64,000 bases of DNA from Morganella psychrotolerans (GTDB lineage: Bacteria; Pseudomonadota; Gammaproteobacteria; Enterobacterales; Enterobacteriaceae), in assembly GCF_001676155.1 (NCBI RefSeq), contig NZ_LZEW01000023.1, positions 361,725 through 425,724 of the forward strand, written 5' to 3'. Under the pieces are notes generated by a model. The model was not told the DNA's origin. It did not search any database and worked only from the letters and a program-made list of their open reading frames with translations. Numbering within the stretch: position 1 is the stretch's first letter; each line of letters opens with the position of its first letter. A program made the translations under genes and the position numbers. This document shows, one piece after another, positions 37,133 through 45,093 of the stretch.

Positions 37133-38071
37133 ATGCTGAAACATAATACCGCCACATCCGAACCCGTTGATTTATCATCAGTTCCGGAGAAAGAACAGGA
37201 TGAAAATGCCTTTTATCTCAGTGTGATAAAAGACATTATTTTATGGATTGAGCATAACCTGAATAAATCACTGCAACTGGATGTGGTTGCGCAGCGATCC
37301 GGTTATACCAAATGGTATTTCCAGCGGATCTTCAAACGATTTACCGGCCTGACACTCGCCGGGTATATCCGCAGGCGTCGTTTGACCAAAGCCGCTACTG
37401 AGCTGCGCCTGACCACAAAAAATATCGGGGATATCGCCCTTAAATATCAGTTTGATTCTCAGCAATCCTTTGCCCGGCGTTTTAAAGCGGTGTTTGAGAT
37501 GACGCCGACAGAGTACCGCCAGAGTCCGAACTGGGATCTGAACACGCTGCAACCCCCGCTGCGCACAGACGTAACCGCGCTGCCACAACCGGAAATTGTG
37601 GTTCTGAATGCTATCCCTTTGCATGAAAAGGGTTATCACTATCTGTCATCATTAGATGAAATAGGGCATTTACATGAAGAGATCCGCTGTACATTCTGGC
37701 GCGATTTTTTCCAATTAGTCTCACCGGATATTCAGCACTGTTATGTCCGGACCGCCTGGGACAATATGGCCGATGATCCGGAAGGTATTGCTATCAGCTA
37801 TTATATTGGTGTTGATGATACTGCGTTAATCCGTCAGGAAAATCAGCTCACACCGGCAGTTATCAGCCGTGGGAAATACGCGAAGTTTCATTTTGATGGT
37901 TTATTCAGTGATTACCGCGACTTTACCTTCAATATGTATCTTTACTCGTTACCACAGCTCGGATTATGCCGCCGCCCCGGTCTTGATATTGAAAAACATA
38001 CCCGCACAGAAGAAATAAGTGACAATCTGCCGCAGCGGCTGCGGGTCGATTACTATATTCCTGTCCTCTGA
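37133..38071 (+). CDS. Rob-like AraC/XylS transcriptional activator with GyrI-like C-terminal domain
   Basis: About 312 residues. The two-HTH AraC domain lies at about residues 25-130: AQRSGYTKWYFQRIFKRFTG, YIRRRRLTKAATELR, IGDIALKYQFDSQQSFARRFK, close to MarA/SoxS/Rob. The C-terminal half has the GyrI-like ligand-binding pattern found in Rob (ISYYIGVDD, QLTPAVISRGKYAKFHFDG). An unusual 25-residue acidic N-terminal extension precedes the HTH. ATG 37133 chosen; a TTG nine codons upstream is in frame. Likely controls efflux or stress genes (inference from family); under the TetR protein's control. Confidence 0.88.
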   Translation: MLKHNTATSEPVDLSSVPEKEQDENAFYLSVIKDIILWIEHNLNKSLQLDVVAQRSGYTKWYFQRIFKRFTGLTLAGYIRRRRLTKAATELRLTTKNIGDIALKYQFDSQQSFARRFKAVFEMTPTEYRQSPNWDLNTLQPPLRTDVTALPQPEIVVLNAIPLHEKGYHYLSSLDEIGHLHEEIRCTFWRDFFQLVSPDIQHCYVRTAWDNMADDPEGIAISYYIGVDDTALIRQENQLTPAVISRGKYAKFHFDGLFSDYRDFTFNMYLYSLPQLGLCRRPGLDIEKHTRTEEISDNLPQRLRVDYYIPVL

Positions 38072-38073
38072 GT

Positions 38074-38134
38074 TATACCCTTATTCATTCAAACCGCAGG
38101 TTCGCTGGCTACACTCAGCCAGCCAATGATTAAT
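38074..38134. repeat. ERIC partial element, reversed
   Basis: TATACCCTTATTCATTCAAACCGCAGGTTCGCTGGCTACACTCAGCCAGCC is the reverse complement of the right arm of the full element; the other arm is missing. Begins 2 bp after the Rob-like stop codon. Confidence 0.75.
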
Positions 38135-38288
38135 ACTGACGCCGGTTTATTTTTTGTAACATAAAAATAGCCGGCTGATGGTAAAAAATCGATTCCGGTC
38201 AAAATACAACCACCAGAAAATCAATATAATATATCAGTACTGAGCATTCACCCACCGGCAGTTAAATAAAATCACTACGGATGGATTT

Positions 38289-39761
38289 ATGAATAAACTG
38301 ACCCCGCTTAAACCGGTTCCCGCCTTAATTGCTATCGTGATTACCTTAATTATCTGGTTTGTTATTCCTGTTCCTGACAAGGTTGATCCAAATGCCTGGC
38401 ATTTGCTCGCTCTGTTTGTCGGGACTATCGCGGCGATTATAGGTAAAGCGCTGCCTATCGGCGCTGTCGCTATTGTGGCCATTGCGCTGGTTGCCGTAAC
38501 CGGCGTAACTAATCCGGATTCTGTTAAAGGTGCAATTAATGATGCACTGAGTGGTTTTTCCAATGAACTGATCTGGCTTATCGGTATTTCAATTATGGTT
38601 TCCCTGAGCCTGAATAAGACCGGGCTGGGCGCGCGTATCGGCTATTATTTTATTTCACTGTTCGGCAAACGGACTCTGGGAATTGCGTATTCCCTGGCCA
38701 TTGCCGAAACAGTTCTTGCTCCGGTGACCCCGAGTAATACCGCGCGCGGCGGCGGAATAATTCACCCGATAATGCGCTCCATCGCTGACAGTTTTAATTC
38801 AAAAGCCGAAGATGGCACGTCAGGTAAAATAGGACGCTATCTTGCACTCGTTAATTACAATACCAATCCTATTACCTCCGCCATGTTTATTACGGCTACC
38901 GCACCTAATCCGCTGATTGTCACTCTGATTGTTCAGGAAGCTGGTGCCGGCAGCGAACTCAGCTGGTCAATGTGGGCAATTGCCGCCTTTTTACCTGCTC
39001 TGATTTCACTCATCACCATGCCGCTGGTTATTTATTTTCTGTATAAACCGGAGATTACCGCCACACCTGATGCGCCGGATTTCGCCCGCGCGCGGCTCAA
39101 TGAACTGGGACCGGTTTCCCTGCCGGAAAAAATCACACTCGGTGTATTTATCCTGCTTCTGGCGCTGTGGTCCGGTATTCCGGGCCTGCTGTTCGGCGCA
39201 GAGCACAATGTTCATCCGACAACCGCCGCCTTTATCGGCCTTACCGCTCTGCTGTGCAGCGGTGTGCTCTGCTGGGATGATATTCTGAAAAACAAAGGCG
39301 CGTGGGATACGGTCGTCTGGTTCGCCGCCCTGGTGATGATGGCATCATTCCTGGGAAAACTCGGGCTGATAAAATGGGTGTCACTCACTGTCGGCAGCGG
39401 TATCGACCATATGGGAATCAGCTGGATGGGCGGCATGTTGCTGCTGGTTCTGTTCTATGTCTATTCTCATTATTTCTTTGCCAGCACCACCGCCCATATT
39501 ACCGCAATGTTTGCTGCTTTTTATGCCGCCGGGTTATCACTCGGCGCCCCGCCTATGCTGCTCGGACTGACACTGGCATTCTCATCCTCCCTGATGATGT
39601 CACTGACCCATTACGGCACAGGAACCGCGCCGATTATTTTCGGCTCCGGCTATGCCACTCTCGGGGAATGGTGGAAAACAGGGCTTGTGATGAGCATTGT
39701 TAATCTGATTATCTGGATTGTTACCGGCAGCCTGTGGTGGAAATTCCTCGGATACTGGTAA
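38289..39761 (+). CDS. DASS-family anion:sodium symporter (CitT/YbhI-like)
   Basis: Inner-membrane di-/tricarboxylate transporter or antiporter, 490 residues with about 11-12 hydrophobic helices. Family motifs: APVTPSNTARGGGIIHPI (first SNT motif, about residue 139), ITSAMFITATAPNPL and the second repeat HYFFASTTAHITAMFAAFY with LTHYGTGTAPIIFGSGY (about 440). This places it with CitT/TtdT/YbhI-type carriers; the substrate (citrate, tartrate, succinate or another acid) cannot be told. Start preceded by ACGGATGGATTT. Confidence 0.9.
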   Translation: MNKLTPLKPVPALIAIVITLIIWFVIPVPDKVDPNAWHLLALFVGTIAAIIGKALPIGAVAIVAIALVAVTGVTNPDSVKGAINDALSGFSNELIWLIGISIMVSLSLNKTGLGARIGYYFISLFGKRTLGIAYSLAIAETVLAPVTPSNTARGGGIIHPIMRSIADSFNSKAEDGTSGKIGRYLALVNYNTNPITSAMFITATAPNPLIVTLIVQEAGAGSELSWSMWAIAAFLPALISLITMPLVIYFLYKPEITATPDAPDFARARLNELGPVSLPEKITLGVFILLLALWSGIPGLLFGAEHNVHPTTAAFIGLTALLCSGVLCWDDILKNKGAWDTVVWFAALVMMASFLGKLGLIKWVSLTVGSGIDHMGISWMGGMLLLVLFYVYSHYFFASTTAHITAMFAAFYAAGLSLGAPPMLLGLTLAFSSSLMMSLTHYGTGTAPIIFGSGYATLGEWWKTGLVMSIVNLIIWIVTGSLWWKFLGYW

Positions 39762-39783
39762 TGTATTGTCACAAAAACAGCTA

Positions 39784-39823
39784 TGCAGCCAACGAACCCG
39801 CAGTTTGAATGAATAAGGGTATA
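39784..39823. repeat. ERIC right-half element fused to next full copy
   Basis: GCAGCCAACGAACCCGCAGTTTGAATGAATAAGGGTATA; its terminal TATA is shared with the start of the full copy that follows, making a head-to-tail one-and-a-third element. Confidence 0.8.
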
Positions 39824-39945
39824 CCCAACGTCATTCAGAATGCAGGCAGGCGGCAAGGGAAGCCAGACGGGGAGCATACATGAGTATGTGACCCGGCTGG
39901 CTGAGAGCAGCCAACGAACCTGCAGTTTGAATGAATAAGGGTATA
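39820..39945. repeat. ERIC-like element, full length (126 bp)
   Basis: TATACCCAACGTCATTCAG to GAATGAATAAGGGTATA with core GGGGAGCATACATGAGTATGTGACCC. Upstream neighbour of the LuxE-like gene. Confidence 0.9.
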
Positions 39946-40018
39946 ATTAAGAATCATCGGATGAGGAACACTTATATACTAACCGGTCTGTCTTATCAGT
40001 TATTTCACGGAAGGAATT

Positions 40019-41005
40019 ATGCAGACAATAAAAATACAACCGGAGTCCGCCGATACAGAGGCAATCCGGGCTATTGAGCAACTTGCAGATATTCCCGCAC
40101 CTTATTACGCTGTCACGCCGTCAACAGAAACACGTTATCAGCAGGCGCTGACACAAGCGGATAATTACCACCGTGAACATAATTCAGTTTATGCCCGGCT
40201 ATATAACGCCAACCCGTCCCCGGTTATTCCTGCCGGACTCTTTAACGATATATGTCCGGCAATACAGGCTGATGATAAAAATGCCGGACACATTCAGCGC
40301 GCCATGAAGACTATTCTCAGAGAGAACGGACTGACAACCACTACACCATCGCGTTTTCTGTTGCTGTCAGACGGTTTAATCACTGCTGTGCGGGATGGTG
40401 ATACCGCTATTTTCCCGGGATTAACATTATTCGCCCCGGTCAAAGAGTGTGTTTGTGCCGTATCGGCTGACGGAGGCACAGACGCGGCACTGGCCTGGTC
40501 TGTACTGAAACGCTGGGCAGAAGAGTCAGATCCTGTTTATATCTTAGGGTTAACACATCACATGGAACATCTCGCGCAGCACTGCCCTGAGCCGTTTTTG
40601 CTGAAAGGGACGGTTAAAGGCTTAACTGGGCGCGGACAACACATTGATCGTCCGGCAGTGGCCGGAAAATTACAGCTGACACTCCGTGCAGCATCAACTG
40701 ATCTGTGTGAAATTTACGGCGTTCCTGAACACCCGCTGCATTATATCAGCTGCAAAGAAGGGCATTTTCATATCCCTGCATTCGCCCGCTTTGCCCTTAT
40801 CGGTGACGACGGCAACCCCGCAGCCCCGGGAAAACGCGGGCTTCTTCAACTGGAAACGCCGCTTCTTACCCGGTTGTCAGCACAACGGCTGCTGACAATG
40901 GATGAATGTGAACAGGGAACCGGCTGTCCGTGCGGCTGCGCACTGCCCTGGCTTCATTATCACCGCACTGTTATATCCCCGGAAAACCACTGTGCCGCTA
41001 GCTGA
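40019..41005 (+). CDS. LuxE/PaaK-like acyl-protein synthetase homologue
   Basis: 328 residues; LuxE proteins are about 370. Similarity to LuxE is seen by eye along the length: N-terminal YHREHNSVYARLY, PVIPAGLF, then DPVYILGL, LTGRGQ (for ITGGGWK), EIYGVPEH, HFHIPAFARFALIGDD, GLLQLETPLL and a C-terminal TMDECEQGTGCPCGC. The usual Ser-Gly-Thr-rich loop (SSGTxG) expected near residue 120 is not seen, so acyl activation as in LuxE is doubtful. Good site GGAAGGAATT before ATG. Paired with a LuxC-like gene downstream; no luxAB in the window. Flanked on both sides by ERIC composites. Confidence 0.6.
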   Translation: MQTIKIQPESADTEAIRAIEQLADIPAPYYAVTPSTETRYQQALTQADNYHREHNSVYARLYNANPSPVIPAGLFNDICPAIQADDKNAGHIQRAMKTILRENGLTTTTPSRFLLLSDGLITAVRDGDTAIFPGLTLFAPVKECVCAVSADGGTDAALAWSVLKRWAEESDPVYILGLTHHMEHLAQHCPEPFLLKGTVKGLTGRGQHIDRPAVAGKLQLTLRAASTDLCEIYGVPEHPLHYISCKEGHFHIPAFARFALIGDDGNPAAPGKRGLLQLETPLLTRLSAQRLLTMDECEQGTGCPCGCALPWLHYHRTVISPENHCAAS

Positions 41006-41046
41006 GCGTAGCCAACGAACCTGCAGTTTAAATGAATAAGGAGATA
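41001..41046. repeat. ERIC right-half element fused to next full copy
   Basis: GCTGAGCGTAGCCAACGAACCTGCAGTTTAAATGAATAAGGAGATA-type right half (shorter core missing) running into the full copy. It overlaps the end of the LuxE-like gene by a few bases, so the last codons and stop of that gene come from the repeat. Same half-plus-full design as at 39784-39945. Confidence 0.75.
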
Positions 41047-41168
41047 CCCAACGTCATTCAGAATGCAGGCAGGCGGCAAGGGAAGATAAACGGGGAGCAT
41101 ACATCAGTATGTGACCCGGTTAGCTGAGTGCAGCCAACGAACCTGCAGTTTGAATGAATAAGGGTATA
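41043..41168. repeat. ERIC-like element, full length (126 bp)
   Basis: Starts GATACCCAACGTCATTCAG, core GGGGAGCATACATCAGTATGTGACCC, ends GAATGAATAAGGGTATA. The following gene starts at 41170, so the element's terminal AAGGG is positioned as its Shine-Dalgarno sequence. Confidence 0.9.
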
Positions 41169-41169
41169 T

Positions 41170-42237
41170 ATGATGACAGATGAAATCAGACAACGCATCA
41201 GTGCGGTAAAAGCCTGGCTCAGTGACCCGCAGACCCGGAAATTACTGTTTTCAGCAGATCCTGCAACACAATCTTTCTGTCAGTTGCGCCTGCAATGGCT
41301 GGCGGACAGTAATGCGCTGGAGCATCAGGCAGAAAAAGATCTGGGACTGGCTCCCTGGCTGGCACCGGAACAGATCCTTATCATTGATGACGGATGCAAC
41401 CCGCTCAGTACTCTGGATACCTTTCTTACCGCCTGCCTTACGGGATCGGCCATCCGCATTAAAACCCGGCACCACCGGGAGTGGCTGATTACTCTGTGCC
41501 GACATCTGGACCCGGGCAATACGCGGTATGATGTTGTTTGCCCCGGACTGAGTGATGCCGCTCTGCTGCGCGGCACGGATACCGTTATCCCGGCAGGTGA
41601 TGATGCTCTGATCCGCCACTGGCGGACTATCACACCGTCGTATATCCGGCTTATCGAATCAGCGCCGAAAATCAGTGCTATGGCGATATGTGGCGCGGAT
41701 CTGCCTGCACCGGAACTGATTTTGTGGGATACCTGCCTGTTCTCACAACAGGTAAACAGCTCGCCACGCTTTATCCTGCTGGACAGCCCGATGATAGCAG
41801 AACGGCTTTATCTCTCACTGGTTCAGCTTCTGGATGAATTGCCCCGCCTGCCGGAATCGGTCCGTTTATTACAGATGGCAAAAAGCAAAGAACTGACACT
41901 GCGCCATATTCTGACACCGCCATTAAAACCGGCTGCTTACAGCCCGGGTTCAGGCTGGGGAATTACACTGCAACGGACATTTGATCCTGACCAGTTTTTA
42001 CCGTACGGGTTTAATTTAATTGCAGGTGATACACAAGAAAACCTGAAACGGGCAGCCAAACACTGGCCGGGGCAGCTTGAGACGCTCAGTTATCACGGAC
42101 GCACTGATCTGCCGGCGATAAAAGCCTCACGCTTTACCCGCCACTGTGCTGCCGGGCAGATGCATAACCATCCGCTTTGCCTCAGTTCCACCGTCACATT
42201 TATCGCCGATGATAACAGGGCAAAAACGACGGCCTGA
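41170..42237 (+). CDS. LuxC-like acyl-CoA reductase homologue, catalytic Cys apparently replaced
   Basis: 355 residues, aldehyde-dehydrogenase-like LuxC pattern: LIIDDGCNPLSTLDTFL and CLTGSAIRIKTRHHREWL in the N-terminal half, LILWDTCLFSQQVNSSPRFI near residue 195 (key part FSQQVNSSPR), and a C-terminal RFTRHCAAGQMHNHP similar to the family ending CxxGxMQxPP. In LuxC-like enzymes the motif is QQxC(S/L)SP(R/Q); here Asn196 stands where Cys is expected. LuxC is usually about 480 residues, so this is short. ATG 41170 or 41173. It may be a degenerate or re-purposed protein; assignment rests on motif recall. Confidence 0.5.
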   Translation: MMTDEIRQRISAVKAWLSDPQTRKLLFSADPATQSFCQLRLQWLADSNALEHQAEKDLGLAPWLAPEQILIIDDGCNPLSTLDTFLTACLTGSAIRIKTRHHREWLITLCRHLDPGNTRYDVVCPGLSDAALLRGTDTVIPAGDDALIRHWRTITPSYIRLIESAPKISAMAICGADLPAPELILWDTCLFSQQVNSSPRFILLDSPMIAERLYLSLVQLLDELPRLPESVRLLQMAKSKELTLRHILTPPLKPAAYSPGSGWGITLQRTFDPDQFLPYGFNLIAGDTQENLKRAAKHWPGQLETLSYHGRTDLPAIKASRFTRHCAAGQMHNHPLCLSSTVTFIADDNRAKTTA

Positions 42238-42340
42238 TGTCATAACGCAACATGTAGCGTCCGCACACATCAAACTTACGCAGCCTGACACCGGATCTGG
42301 TATAATCAGGTGTCTCATCATAACTACGGATCTGAGCCTG

Positions 42341-42820
42341 ATGACCATCGCAGCACCTGTTTTTTTACTTGCTCCGCCTCAGCGCGACGAAGCCGAATAC
42401 CTGACAACTCTGTGTCTGCGCTCAAAGCAGTACTGGGGATATGATGAAGAATTTATGGCAACCTGTCGTGATGATCTGACCATTACGGCGGCTGACTTTG
42501 ACCATTCCCGGCTGATGACAGCCCGCATCAACGGAAAAATAGCCGGAATAGTTCAGCTGACAATCAACCGCCGGGAAAAGAACGGCAAGCTGTCCAAACT
42601 CTTTGTTCATCCGGATTATTTACGGCTGGGGATTGGAAGTGCGCTGTATCACTGGGCAGTTTCAGCGGCACAGGCACAGCGTGTAAGTGCTCTGCTGATC
42701 GATGCGGACCCGAATGCAGAAGCTTTTTATATCCGCCAGGGTGCTATCCGTATCGGAGAAACGCCATCGGAATCTATGCCGGGCCGGGTACTGCCGCTGC
42801 TACTTATCTCTCTGCATTAA
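42341..42820 (+). CDS. GNAT-family N-acetyltransferase
   Basis: 159 residues from ATG 42341 (MTIAAPVFLLAPPQRDEAEY). GNAT acetyl-CoA site: KLSKLFVHPDYLRLGIGSALYHWAV (key part HPDYLRLGIGSAL, about 85-98) and the C-terminal NAEAFYIRQGAIRIGE. Short, single-domain, substrate not predictable. 103 bp after the LuxC-like gene; the stop lies inside the end of the convergent lipoprotein gene (21-bp overlap). Confidence 0.88.
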   Translation: MTIAAPVFLLAPPQRDEAEYLTTLCLRSKQYWGYDEEFMATCRDDLTITAADFDHSRLMTARINGKIAGIVQLTINRREKNGKLSKLFVHPDYLRLGIGSALYHWAVSAAQAQRVSALLIDADPNAEAFYIRQGAIRIGETPSESMPGRVLPLLLISLH

Positions 42821-43951
42821 TAACGGTGCAGTTTTTGCGTCAACCTCCGCCGCATGTCGGATCAGTGCCGGAAAATCACGCTCTGTAAACGGCAGCAGTG
42901 TCGCCGGCAAATTACCCATATCGCGGGCAGGCCATAATTCAAATGCGGCTAAATCTGCCAGTGACCAGTTGCGATAATGCTGCGGTAACGCCAATCGCAT
43001 CGCGGCCGCCGTTTCCTGTTCCGGCTGTGACGGCAAACGATCGTCCTCCACATTATAATCCCGGTACAACACCAGAAATTTCTCCGGCACCCGCTGACGT
43101 TTATCCCACCAGTGTCTATCAATACTGTCAAATGCAGCACGCGTTGCATCTGCAGGTTGCGCGGACAACTGTGCCAGTGCGGACGGCAAAATGCCCTGCA
43201 TTCCCCGGTTAAAATCCGCAACCGACCTACCGTGTCCCTCAAGCAGCAGGGTTATCGCAAGACGTGCCCCCAGCAGATTGGAATAGAGATCTTCCGGGGT
43301 AAATGCCGAAATTTCCTCAGAAAATCCCGGAACAGAATGATATCCGTACCATTGAGCAATTTCATGCCACACCGCCATCCGAAACGCGAGGCGTGCCGCC
43401 AGATACACGCTCAGGGTATAGCGGTCTGCCGCATTATCCGGTGGCGTAAACGCCCGGAACTGAACACGGCGGGAAGCCAGCTCATCAGTTAATGTCAGCA
43501 TCCACGCCTCACCAAGGCGCGGGTAAATCTGCGTGAACAAGTAATATGTGTAATCTGCGGTATCCCGCACATGGGCGATATCAATAAATCCCCCTTTGCG
43601 GGAATAAATAATACCCAGATTTTCATTACTTAAACCAATGACTTCCGTTATCCCGAACCAAAAACTGTCATTATAGACATGCTCGCCGAGGCTCTCTGTC
43701 GTCAGAACATTGCCTATCCGGTAAAAGGGAACAGGAACCGGCCCCAGTTTTGCGCCCAGGTCATACCCGAACGCACAACAAGGGCGCAGCCCTTCAGGTG
43801 CGGAGACGTTCTCAGAGACAGGAAATACCTGGTTTGCAACTTCACTGGTCTGTGGCGTGAGATTCGCCGTCACAGACGGAACCTCAGTCACCCGGCTCTG
43901 ACAGCCGGACAGAAACAGAATCAACGCAATACCGGTGATAATGCCACGCAT
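42800..43951 (-). CDS. Predicted lipoprotein, DUF4056-like
   Basis: 383 residues. Lipobox LSG-Cys17, then a long low-complexity linker and a motif RPCCAFGYDLGAKLG near residue 56 that I associate with DUF4056 (from memory). The body has an alpha-rich look with a conserved-looking AVWHEIAQWYGYHSVPGF (His-Glu) and EEISAFTPEDLYSNLLGARLA. Function unknown. Third gene of a coupled operon: its ATG overlaps the stop of the Omp85-type gene by one base (TGATG). Ends convergent with the acetyltransferase gene. Confidence 0.75.
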   Translation of the reverse strand: MRGIITGIALILFLSGCQSRVTEVPSVTANLTPQTSEVANQVFPVSENVSAPEGLRPCCAFGYDLGAKLGPVPVPFYRIGNVLTTESLGEHVYNDSFWFGITEVIGLSNENLGIIYSRKGGFIDIAHVRDTADYTYYLFTQIYPRLGEAWMLTLTDELASRRVQFRAFTPPDNAADRYTLSVYLAARLAFRMAVWHEIAQWYGYHSVPGFSEEISAFTPEDLYSNLLGARLAITLLLEGHGRSVADFNRGMQGILPSALAQLSAQPADATRAAFDSIDRHWWDKRQRVPEKFLVLYRDYNVEDDRLPSQPEQETAAAMRLALPQHYRNWSLADLAAFELWPARDMGNLPATLLPFTERDFPALIRHAAEVDAKTAPLLMQRDK

Positions 43952-45093
43952 CAGAATGCTTCCCCGACCTGGAAATAAAAACCGCTGCTCTGCTTACCGA
44001 CACCAAAATCGAGCCGCACATTCATTCGTGGCTTGAATTCAAACCGGTACCCCACACCCGCATTCGGCAACCAGTGACCGCCACCGAGATGGCGGGCGCT
44101 GTCACTCATTGTTCCGCTGCCCGCCCAGAACACAATACCGTGCCGCCAGTCCAGCTTGCGCCGGTATTCCACCTGAGTGGCGAAAATATGATTATCCTGA
44201 TAACGACCATTGTAATAGCCGCGCATCTGCCGCCCGTTTCCCAGGTGAGAAAACTGATCCCACGGTACATCGCCGGACGCAAAGCGCGCGAAATTATCAA
44301 ATGCCAGAACGTTTTTTTCATCCAGCGGATAATAATAATTGTACTGAATTTCAGTGGTATTAAAGCGGCTGTCACTGCCGATTGACGGCGCATAATAAGT
44401 ATAGCGGAGATCAAGCGCCTGTCCGTGACGTGCATTCGGCAGGAAATCCCGGCTGTCATAGCTGAATGTGGCGCTGACGCCGGAGTTCACTGAATGTGAA
44501 CCAACATTATTTTCTGCCATATAATCACGGAATGGTTTATCCGGCGATGCCACATTCAGGGTGCTGAAATCCCAGCCCAATCCCAGATATGTATTATCAG
44601 CCACACGGCGTAACAGTGACGGCGTAAGCCGCAACTGCTGTGACTTATATTCAGCAAAATGATCTTTGTGGCGTCCGGCCTGATAGCCTTTTCCCCAATA
44701 ATTTGTCGGAACATTATTGAGTGTACCGCTCAGATAAAAACGCCAGCGATCATCATCAAGATACGTATAGTTATTCAGATTCAGCCCGAAAGCGCCGGTT
44801 GATGATGCAAATCCGCTGAGTGACAGTGTCGAAATTTTGCTCTCCGGGGCACGGTCCGCCTGATACATCCCCACCAATGCAACACCGACGCCTAATTCCA
44901 GCTCCGGCGTATAAAAAGGACCGGGTAAAACACCCCAGTCAATGGTTTTACTGCGATCAAACTGATTATTACTGCCAAGTCCTGACAACGCATGATCAAT
45001 GTCGTCGCGGGAAGGTAAAACGGTGGCAGTTGCTGTGTGTGCCGTTACCAGGCCGGTCAGTACCAGCCAGGTAACGTAAATACGAAACGTCAT
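43951..45093 (-). CDS. Omp85-superfamily beta-barrel without POTRA domains
   Basis: 380 residues with a signal peptide (about 1-23, ending TATA), a roughly 40-residue N-terminal segment and a 16-strand-type barrel: alternating aromatic strands such as FGLNLNNYTYLDDDRWRFYLSG, SATFSYDSRDFLPNARHGQ (key part YDSRD..P..G), and the Omp85 loop-6 motif QMRGYYNGRYQDN (about 292). The C-terminus ends in Phe (SSGFYFQVGEAF), the signal for BAM insertion. Lacks POTRA repeats, so it belongs with short Omp85-like (surface-antigen-type) barrels rather than BamA/TamA. Coupled to both neighbours by 1-bp stop/start overlaps. Confidence 0.82.
   Translation of the reverse strand: MTFRIYVTWLVLTGLVTAHTATATVLPSRDDIDHALSGLGSNNQFDRSKTIDWGVLPGPFYTPELELGVGVALVGMYQADRAPESKISTLSLSGFASSTGAFGLNLNNYTYLDDDRWRFYLSGTLNNVPTNYWGKGYQAGRHKDHFAEYKSQQLRLTPSLLRRVADNTYLGLGWDFSTLNVASPDKPFRDYMAENNVGSHSVNSGVSATFSYDSRDFLPNARHGQALDLRYTYYAPSIGSDSRFNTTEIQYNYYYPLDEKNVLAFDNFARFASGDVPWDQFSHLGNGRQMRGYYNGRYQDNHIFATQVEYRRKLDWRHGIVFWAGSGTMSDSARHLGGGHWLPNAGVGYRFEFKPRMNVRLDFGVGKQSSGFYFQVGEAF

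Noticed and set aside
37115..37138. Seven-codon leader peptide overlapping the Rob-like start
   Set aside because: ATGAGCCGG.. is open for only seven codons and has no ribosome-binding site; chance is likely.
40019..42237. A bioluminescence (lux) operon
   Set aside because: No luxA, luxB or luxD-like gene is present, and the reductase/synthetase homologues lack key residues.
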